Positions 1 through 6,700 of a stretch of DNA of 17,155 nt are shown piece after piece. How positions within the stretch are numbered: position 1 is the first letter of the stretch; each line of letters begins with the position of its first letter. Origin of the DNA: Treponema sp. (lineage in GTDB: Bacteria; Spirochaetota; Spirochaetia; Treponematales; Breznakiellaceae); NCBI GenBank assembly GCA_020216655.1, contig JAIWNU010000128.1:1-17155 (forward strand), written 5' to 3'. Made by a program: the position numbers and the translations under genes. Under the pieces are notes generated by a model that worked only from the letters and a program-made list of their open reading frames with translations, did not search any database and was not told the DNA's origin.

Positions 1-25
1 GTTCCAGGAGGAGGCAGGCGAATGA
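1..25 (+). CDS. Possible 3' end of an upstream permease gene (partial)
   Basis: Read in the frame of bases 2-25, the sequence gives FQEEAGE followed by TGA at 23-25. That stop overlaps the malG start codon as ATGA. A 4-bp overlap between a MalF-type and a MalG-type permease gene is common, and the ribosome-binding site of malG would then lie inside the last codons of the upstream gene. Only seven codons are visible, so the identity as a MalF-type partner is inferred from context alone. Confidence 0.35.
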
Positions 26-936
26 TCGAAAACAGGCCTTTAACCTTAGTAAAGGGCCGCCAGACCCAGGCAACCCTGATGCGAAACTCTATTTTACGCT
101 TTCTACACTATCTTTGGCTTACCCTGACCTGTCTTATCATACTGGTTCCGATATTGTGGATGATTAGTGCATCCCTGACTAAGGGGAAACTCCTTTCCGG
201 CGTCCCCCTCATTCCGGACTTTAGCAAGTTTTCACTTGAACACTATGAATACCTCTTTACCTATAAAAGCCAGACAGGAGCCCAATTCTCTGACTTTGTT
301 TCAGCATTTTTGCGGTCCCTGCAAATCGCTATCGCAAATACCTTTGCGGTAGTGCTGCTTACCACCATCACCGGTTTCGTATTCAGCCGCTTTAAGTTCC
401 GGGGGAAAAAGTCGATACTGGTATCTTTCCTGCTCCTCCAAATGTTCCCTTCCTTCATGGGTATGATTGCCCTTTTTATGATCTACCGGACCTTTGGATG
501 GCTCAATAAACCTATACTGCTCACCTTTATATATGCCGCAGGAGCGATTCCCTATAACACCTACCTTATCCGTGGGTATATGCGGTCGATCCCGCTATCC
601 ATTGATGAGGCAGCCCTTATCGACGGGGCCAGTAAGACCCAGGTGTTTACCAAAATCATACTCCCCCTTTCCACCCCGATTATCGGCTTTATTGCGGTAA
701 ATGCCTTTATGGCCCCCTGGATGGACTACATGCTGCCCAACCAGCTCCTTAACATGCAAAACCAGACCGTTGCAATCTTCCTGTACCGGCTCACCGATCC
801 ACTTATCACTCTTTACTATAATCCATTAAACTTCATGGCCGGAGCCCTGGTGCTCGCAACGCCTATTACGATTGTCCAATTCTATATGCAGCGCTTTATC
901 GTTTACGGTATGGCTGCCGGCGCAGAAAAGGGTTAA
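22..936 (+). CDS. malG: MalG-type maltodextrin ABC transporter permease
   Basis: Inner-membrane permease of a binding-protein-dependent sugar importer. With a MalF-type partner and an ATPase it would move maltose or maltodextrins into the cytoplasm. The 304 residues fit the family (about 280-300). A hydrophobic segment lies at residues 30-50 and several more follow. The cytoplasmic EAA loop that contacts the ATPase is clear: EAA at 196-198, Gly202 and ILP at 213-215. The loop before the second membrane segment (about 51-90) and the downstream segments match MalG-type proteins. GGAGGAGG at 7-14 is a strong ribosome-binding site for ATG 22. An intrinsic terminator follows, so this is the last gene of its operon; the binding protein and MalF partner should lie upstream of the window. 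Maltodextrin specificity is inferred from the amylase and debranching genes downstream; another sugar is possible. Confidence 0.88.
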   Translation: MIENRPLTLVKGRQTQATLMRNSILRFLHYLWLTLTCLIILVPILWMISASLTKGKLLSGVPLIPDFSKFSLEHYEYLFTYKSQTGAQFSDFVSAFLRSLQIAIANTFAVVLLTTITGFVFSRFKFRGKKSILVSFLLLQMFPSFMGMIALFMIYRTFGWLNKPILLTFIYAAGAIPYNTYLIRGYMRSIPLSIDEAALIDGASKTQVFTKIILPLSTPIIGFIAVNAFMAPWMDYMLPNQLLNMQNQTVAIFLYRLTDPLITLYYNPLNFMAGALVLATPITIVQFYMQRFIVYGMAAGAEKG

Positions 937-947
937 AATGACTTGGG

Positions 948-985
948 GGGGATGTCCAATAAGTTTGGGACATCCCCTTTTTTTT
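948..985 (+). terminator. Rho-independent terminator after malG
   Basis: A perfect 10-bp stem, GGGGATGTCC (948-957) and GGACATCCCC (968-977), with a 10-nt loop, is followed directly by eight T (978-985). It begins 11 bases after the malG stop codon and separates malG from the following gene. Confidence 0.93.
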
Positions 986-988
986 ATA

Positions 989-1017
989 TAGACTTGCGAC
1001 ACCCCAACAGATACAAT
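989..1017 (+). promoter_or_regulatory. Putative promoter of the DUF1189-like gene; leaderless arrangement
   Basis: TAGACT (989-994) and TACAAT (1012-1017) are separated by 17 bp. The -10 match is good and the -35 match is moderate (4 of 6). Only 7 bases lie between the -10 element and ATG 1025, and there is no Shine-Dalgarno sequence. If the promoter is real, the transcript would start at or next to the start codon. Confidence 0.5.
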
Positions 1018-1024
1018 ACGAACC

Positions 1025-1960
1025 ATGGAAGAACATCAAAATAAAGCAACCTTACCCCTTTGGACTGCTGCAAAAGCATGGTGGTCCGACACAGCTGCTC
1101 AAGAATGTAAGAATCTTAATTGGTTTTTTATACTTGCCATTTTTATTGCATCAACCATCGCTATAAGTCTTCCCTTTGCCGCAAACCGCTGGAGAGAAGC
1201 GGAGGCCGCTTCTCAAGCAAACCAGTACCCGGGCCTGGGGAATGCCTTTGAGGACTTAGCATCTAAAAACTTTGAGTTTTCTATCAGCTCAGGGAAAATG
1301 GCTGTAAGCAATTCCGAAGGCCCCCTTACTTTGAGCTCCGGAAACTGGGATATCCTTGTCAGCACCAATACTGATAAGTTACATGTTCAGGAAGCAATTG
1401 ATATTGGCGAAACCAAGCAAGAATCGGAAACTGTGGAAAAAGAGAGCCGCCGCAATCTGCTTCAGCTGGGGCCAGACCGTTTTTTGATACGGAATGGTAA
1501 TACAGGTATCCAAGTGAGCGCACCGCTTCAGGCCTTTGAGGGCTTTTCTTCCGATATATTAAAACAGGCGGCTCAAAACCGCAGGACCCTGTCGGATCTT
1601 ATAGAAGGGCTCTTATTTACCGCCGCCTTTTCATCAATCCCTTCTATCATACTTACCCTCTTTCTTCTCATGTTTGTGCAAAACCTCGCCTTTGTGGTAA
1701 TACTCGGCGTTATGCTTTCCTTTGCGGTATACCGTAAAAAACTGGGTGATGAATCGGGGCGAGTAATCCGGCCCCTGGAGGGTATAAAAATGGCCGCCGC
1801 CATCATGGCGGGGCCTGCTTTTGTCATAGGGCTTGCGGGACTTTTTATCCCGGCCTTTAAGGCTCCTTTTTTGTGGCTTGCCTATTCGCTCCTTGCGGGA
1901 ATCCGAGTCGTGGTCCTCTACACAAGCCATTACCGCGGAGCCAATATCAAACGTGACTGA
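1025..1960 (+). CDS. DUF1189/MalA-like integral membrane protein
   Basis: Membrane protein of 311 residues. One membrane segment lies at about 33-53. A roughly 150-residue polar, probably extracytoplasmic domain follows (about 54-200), then a cluster of four or so hydrophobic segments from about 200 to 300. This layout (one helix, outer domain, C-terminal helix bundle) and the position after malG resemble the DUF1189 proteins, which include MalA of streptococcal maltodextrin loci. The molecular function of that family is not established, and no catalytic motif is visible here. The assignment rests on topology and context, not on a decisive motif. ATG 1025 has no ribosome-binding site but a TACAAT element 7 bases upstream. 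The last codons form the left arm of an inverted repeat shared with the convergent amylase gene. A role in sensing or assisting maltodextrin uptake is inference. Confidence 0.6.
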   Translation: MEEHQNKATLPLWTAAKAWWSDTAAQECKNLNWFFILAIFIASTIAISLPFAANRWREAEAASQANQYPGLGNAFEDLASKNFEFSISSGKMAVSNSEGPLTLSSGNWDILVSTNTDKLHVQEAIDIGETKQESETVEKESRRNLLQLGPDRFLIRNGNTGIQVSAPLQAFEGFSSDILKQAAQNRRTLSDLIEGLLFTAAFSSIPSIILTLFLLMFVQNLAFVVILGVMLSFAVYRKKLGDESGRVIRPLEGIKMAAAIMAGPAFVIGLAGLFIPAFKAPFLWLAYSLLAGIRVVVLYTSHYRGANIKRD

Positions 1961-1976
1961 CTATTGATATTGGCTC
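1938..1976. terminator. 13-bp inverted repeat between convergent genes, possible bidirectional terminator
   Basis: GAGCCAATATCAA (1938-1950) is the exact reverse complement of TTGATATTGGCTC (1964-1976), with a 13-nt loop. The left arm lies in the last codons of the membrane-protein gene (stop at 1958-1960). The right arm lies just beyond the amylase stop (1979-1981, minus strand). Neither side has a run of T, so it is not a canonical intrinsic terminator. It may still fold in both transcripts and limit read-through or protect 3' ends. Confidence 0.5.
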
Positions 1977-1978
1977 AA

Positions 1979-3685
1979 CTATTTCACTATCTCGTACACC
2001 GCCGACTGGGCAGGATCTAAAGAGAGTGTCTGGCCTGCGGTGAGAATCGTACGGCCTTTGTCAGATACCAATCCTTGACTGCTGGTCCAGAGAAGGGCAA
2101 GTTTTACATCCTGGGGAACCTTAGCGGTAAATTGCAGGCTGTCCAGGTTATGGAGTATCAGGACCCGCTGGTTATCGGCCTCCCGCAGCCAGGCGAGCAG
2201 ATAAGACCCATCAAAACCGGCCCAGGGAACAGTTGCGAAGGATCCCTGGCGGATTGCGGCGCTTGCCTGTCTGAGTTCGCTGAGCTTTAGATAATGCCGC
2301 AGGAGACTCTGCGGATCTTTAAGCTGGGCCTGGGCTGAGGGAGTCAGGGTGTTCTGGCCTGGCTCGATTTTGCCAGAGGTCTTCATCCACGTAACCGCCG
2401 GTTTTGCATCCGTATCGTTCCACCTAAAGGCATCCCGCCTGGCCACATCATCGTTTTTATAGCGCCGCCCGGTCATACCAAGCTCTTCCCCATAGTAGAC
2501 ATAAGGAAGCCCCGGTAAAGTCTGGTATATCGATGCGGCCATTTTTGCCCGACTCAGGACCAGATGTTTGGTGGTGCGAACCTGTTCCGAATCAGAGCTT
2601 TCGATCTGCCAGCCCTTTACCGCATCCAGGCTCAGGCTCGTCATGAGGGAGCTGATATAGCGGTCCTGGTCGTGGTTTGAAAGGAGCGGCGCGGGCTGGA
2701 AAGCCGGGATTTTGCTGTACTGACCATAAATATTCTGATACGAGTTGATAAAGCCGGTGGCGCTCATCCTGCGGACCGCATCGATTACCTGCCGGGCGGC
2801 GGGAAAATCAAAGAGGCCGTCAAATACGCCGGTATAGGACGTCACTTCCAGAAGATTTTCCGTCAGGACCTCGCCGATAAAATACACATCCGGCTTTACC
2901 CGCCGGGCCGAACGGCGGAGGTCGTTCCAGAATGTCCTGTTTAGTGCCAATGTGGGGGTCCCTGAAGGCATTTCGTTCGGATCAAAGGCATGTTTAGCCG
3001 CATCAAAGCGGAAACCGTCGACGCCCTTGTTCAGCCAGAAGGCAAGTATATCCTTGAGTTCGTTCACCACGTCCGTATTGTCAAGGTTGAGATCCGGCAT
3101 ACCCTCCCAGAAGGCGGAAAAGTATTCAAAAACAGAGCCATCTGGGCGTGTATACTTGTAGAACCGGCCCATACCGCTAGCGCCATAGGAAACGCCATTT
3201 TGCTTAGTCCGGTAATAATTTACATAGGGGCTCGATGCGGACTTCATGGCCTCCAAAAACCACGGGTGCTCCCTGGATGTATGGTTAAAAACCATATCAA
3301 GGATTATTTTAATTCCCCGCTTATGGGCTTCCCGCACTAACTCTTCAAAATCCGCCATGGTGCCCAGTTTAGGGTCTATAGCCTTGTAATCTTTTACATC
3401 ATAGCCATGGTAAGAACTTGCAGGGTTAATCGGAGAAAGCCACAGGGCCGACACATTTAAATCGTTATGGGTCTCTGGATTACCGTCATTAAGGTAATCT
3501 AAAGCCTGGGTCAAGCCTTTAATATCACCATAACCGTTGCCATCGGAATCGGCGAAAGAATAGACAAGAACCTGATAGGCAGGCCCTGCGGCGTCCTTCC
3601 ACCAGGGAAGGTCCTGAGCCTCAAGCGGCGCCGGAGAAAGCCAGCCAACCAAAAGCGAAACGATAAGAACAAAGAACATGTTCAT
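1979..3685 (-). CDS. Secreted GH13 alpha-amylase
   Basis: Endo-acting alpha-1,4-glucan hydrolase, 568 residues from the chosen start, exported by a Sec signal peptide: hydrophobic core at 3-16, likely cleavage after LEA at 23, no lipobox. The GH13 barrel is complete. Region I is DMVFNH (130-135), region II is GFRFDAAKH with nucleophile Asp228, region III has acid/base Glu272 in IGEVL, and region IV is SNHDQD with Asp339. The N-terminal WFQxx-like part (YQVLVYSFADS, then DGNGYGD) places it near oligosaccharide-type GH13 amylases, perhaps subfamily 36. A C-terminal beta domain follows. I start at 3685 because GGAGG (3693-3697) lies 7 bases upstream and the signal peptide begins there; a frame extension to 3724 lacks a ribosome site. 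It is divergent from the debranching fusion and would feed dextrins to the ABC importer. Alternative: an alpha-glucosidase of the same clan. Confidence 0.9.
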   Translation of the reverse strand: MNMFFVLIVSLLVGWLSPAPLEAQDLPWWKDAAGPAYQVLVYSFADSDGNGYGDIKGLTQALDYLNDGNPETHNDLNVSALWLSPINPASSYHGYDVKDYKAIDPKLGTMADFEELVREAHKRGIKIILDMVFNHTSREHPWFLEAMKSASSPYVNYYRTKQNGVSYGASGMGRFYKYTRPDGSVFEYFSAFWEGMPDLNLDNTDVVNELKDILAFWLNKGVDGFRFDAAKHAFDPNEMPSGTPTLALNRTFWNDLRRSARRVKPDVYFIGEVLTENLLEVTSYTGVFDGLFDFPAARQVIDAVRRMSATGFINSYQNIYGQYSKIPAFQPAPLLSNHDQDRYISSLMTSLSLDAVKGWQIESSDSEQVRTTKHLVLSRAKMAASIYQTLPGLPYVYYGEELGMTGRRYKNDDVARRDAFRWNDTDAKPAVTWMKTSGKIEPGQNTLTPSAQAQLKDPQSLLRHYLKLSELRQASAAIRQGSFATVPWAGFDGSYLLAWLREADNQRVLILHNLDSLQFTAKVPQDVKLALLWTSSQGLVSDKGRTILTAGQTLSLDPAQSAVYEIVK

Positions 3686-3716
3686 CAAATTTCCTCCAAA
3701 ATATCGCATGAAACAC

Positions 3717-3745
3717 TTGCCCATGCATCAATCTGGGGCTAGTAT
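3717..3745 (+). promoter_or_regulatory. Putative promoter of the debranching fusion gene
   Basis: TTGCCC (3717-3722) and TAGTAT (3740-3745) are separated by exactly 17 bp. Each matches 4 of 6 sigma-70 consensus bases. Transcription would begin near 3752, just upstream of the AAACCGGTTT palindrome and of the ribosome site GGAGA at 3766-3770. Confidence 0.45.
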
Positions 3746-3746
3746 A
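3741..3746 (-). promoter_or_regulatory. Putative -10 element of the amylase gene
   Basis: On the minus strand this reads TATACT, about 56 bases upstream of the amylase start codon. A second candidate, TATGAT, overlaps at 3746-3751. No convincing -35 hexamer lies 16-18 bp upstream, which would suit an activated or weak promoter. Confidence 0.35.
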
Positions 3747-3754
3747 TCATAACT

Positions 3755-3764
3755 AAACCGGTTT
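3755..3764. promoter_or_regulatory. AAACCGGTTT palindrome, candidate LacI-family operator
   Basis: This is a perfect 10-bp palindrome with a central CCGG, found by eye only here in the window. Short A/T-flanked palindromes centred on CG are typical of LacI/GalR-family operators, which control most maltose and sucrose loci of this kind. It would lie just downstream of the predicted start of the plus-strand transcript and just upstream of the minus-strand -10 element, so one bound repressor could block both genes. The regulator itself is not in the window. Confidence 0.45.
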
Positions 3765-3775
3765 TGGAGACCCTT

Positions 3776-6700
3776 ATGACAGATTTTTTATCACAATTGA
3801 CCTATACCATTCGTCCAGGAACGGAGCGGATATTAAGCTGGGCGGACCGGGAACGGGGTTATATTGATGTACATTCGGCCCATTTTGCCGCAGGCGCTGG
3901 CTATGTACGGGGCAATCTGTGCAGATGTAAGGATGTGCTGCTGGGTTCTGGCCGGGACCTTATTTCCCGGTCCGACACAAGCGTGTCCGCATCTCCGGGG
4001 GAAATCCGGTTTAGTTATCGCAGCGATGAGCTTGCTTTGTCCCTGCTTTTAGGGCAGGGCGCCCTATGGCTTTCCTTTTCATCAAGCTGTGCCCTCTTGC
4101 TCCCCAAAACCGATACCCCCTGGTGCTATGACACCAGAATTGTCGAAGGCAAGACCATACATTTGATAAGCAGGGACGCTAAAAAGGCTTCGGGGCCCGC
4201 AAAAAAGGCTGCCGGAGAAGAACCTTTACCGTCGGGCGAAGCGGTGGCCATTGCATCCACAGAACCAATTGAAATAAAAGGCCTGCATGGATCGGAGCCA
4301 CTGCACAGTACAGGGATTATCAAAATTCCAGAGGGTTATGAACTCTGCCTGCTAAAAAAATCTTCACCAGGGACCATTAATAATGGCACCGGGAAATCGG
4401 CACAAACCGAAGTCTACATTGCCTGGGGCGGGGATTCGGCCGACAAAGCTGCGGCCCTGGCGGCCCAGAACGGCAAGGCCCTTCATCAACAAAAAATAGA
4501 ACAATTCTTTTCTTCCTTTACCTTTCGCTCAGGGAACGAAGCTTTTGACAGGGCCCTTGCTTGGGCTGCCTTTTCTGGCTGGACCATGGTTACCCGTGAG
4601 TACGGCCTTGGCATCTGGGCGGGACTTCCCTGGTTCCGGGACAATTGGGGCAGGGACACCTTTATCGCCCTGCCAGGGATACTTCTCGTTACAGGCCAGT
4701 TTGCAGAGGCAAAGGAAATCATTGCCACCTTTGCGGAACGGCAGGAGAAAGATCCAGCCAGTCCCAACTACGGGAGGATCCCCAACCGCTGGCGAAATCC
4801 CCAGGATGTTATCTACAACACCGTAGACGGCACCCCCTGGTTTATCCGCGAAGTCTGGGAATATGTGGAATATACTGGCGACACCGCCTTTGCCCTTGCC
4901 ATGAAGGGCGTCATCGACCGGGCTCTGGAAGCGGATCTTGGCCGATGCGACGAGTACGGATTTTTAACCCACGGGCCGGCAGACACCTGGATGGATGCCC
5001 GTATTCGGGGCAAGGAGCCCTGGTCCGAACGGGGAAACCGGGCAGTAGAAGTGCAGGCCCTGTTCTATACGGCTCTGCGCTGCGGCGAAAAGATCGCCCG
5101 CCTCGCAGGGGATTCGGCGCGGGATGCTCTGTACCGCACACGGGCAAGCGCGTTAAAAGAACAGTTTCTTGCCCGTTTCTGGTTCCCTGAACATGGCCGC
5201 CTGGCAGACCGGCTTTTAGATCCCGCCTCTCCTGGTGTGGGGTCATCCGCAGAGCCGGATCTCCGCAGCAGGCCCAATGCGCTCCTTGCCGTCACGGTTC
5301 CCGCCATACTTCCCCAAGAGGAAGCCCTTTTGCCAGAAGAAATCCAGCGCCAGGTCCTTAAAGATGTATACCGGGAACTGGTCTATCCCTATGGCGTGGC
5401 GAGCCTTTCCCAGGAGGACCCCTATTTTCACGGCCACCATGACGAATCGCAGTTCTATCACAAGGACGCGGCCTACCACAACGGTACCATTTGGCTCTGG
5501 AACTCAGGTTTTGTCCTGGAAGCCCTGCTCCGCTTCGGCCGTACCGGAGAGGCAGTAAAGCTCCAAGAGGAGCTCTGCCGGCAGGTACTGGAAGACGGAG
5601 CTGTTGGAACCTTAAGCGAAAACAGCCATGCCCTGCTTGCTCCAGACGGACTCCCCACCCATTCGGGAACCTTTTCCCAAGCCTGGAGCGTCTCCGAGCT
5701 TGTGCGGGTCGGTATGCAGTCCTGGCTCGGCATTCGTTTCTGCCTTACAGAAAGACGTATTAGCATTGCACCCCATCCAATACCTACCGCTGCGGCAAAT
5801 CAGGCGGGACCATCGGCTCAAGTGGATTCAGCGATTCAAACTGCCGCCCTTCATTCCTTGTCCGGCGCAGCCGCTTTTGGCCGCGGCAGCCGTCTCCATG
5901 TTCAGTTTGATGAAATAGAAACGGGCTTCCATCTTACCCTGTCCTGGGACCGCGTAAATCCGGGCGATCCAGAAACCCTTGATGCAGAATGTACCGTTCC
6001 ATATCAGAATGAATTCATCTCATGGAAGACCAAATTGGAGGGCGGACAATCATACCAATTTAGCTGGGATCGGGATAAGAAAATTCTTACGAAAACTCAA
6101 GTTTTACGCTCTGGAGAAAGGAAGCCTGGAAATTTGAGGGACCTTACCCAAGATCCCGCTGCGGTTATCTCGGAAGAAACCCTTGCCTTTAAGAGTGAAC
6201 CAAACCACAGGCTTACAGAACAGTGGGAAGCAGCGAGTCCCCGGCTCCCCGCCTTTAACAGGCCAAGCCGGGAAAAAAACTATCTAGAAAAACAAATACT
6301 TTCTGGTCTTTATAACCAAGGGCCCATCGAAAGTCTCCGCGCCTGGTACGATTCAAAGGAATTTGCCCGTTCATACCATACTGATGAAGAACTAGGGGCA
6401 ATTTGTACACCCTACTACACCGATTTTAAAGTCTGGGCGCCCACCGCAGCAGAGGTAAGCCTCTACATCTGGCGCACCGGCGCGCCGAGCACAGGTTCGC
6501 CGTTTTCAAGCCCACCGCGCACAGATACGTCGCTTGTGGACGAGTCCCTCGAAGTTCACCGTATGTACCGGCAGGACAAGGGGGTCTGGCATATAAGGCT
6601 TTCAGGGGACTACCACGGCCTCTATTATACTTACCGGCTGCGAATCCACGGCCTAGAACGGGAAACTATAGACCCCTACGCAAAAAGCGCGGGCCTCAAC

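Noticed and set aside
3686..3724. Longer amylase start adding 13 residues
   Set aside because: There is no ribosome site before it, while GGAGG is correctly placed before the ATG at 3685, where a normal signal peptide begins.
3764..3775. TTG start of the debranching gene
   Set aside because: TTG 3764 overlaps the ribosome site GGAGA that serves ATG 3776.
4645..5190. A 181-residue frame inside the debranching gene
   Set aside because: It is an out-of-frame shadow rich in Arg, Gly and Pro, as expected from GC-rich codons of the real gene, which has conserved motifs across the same bases.
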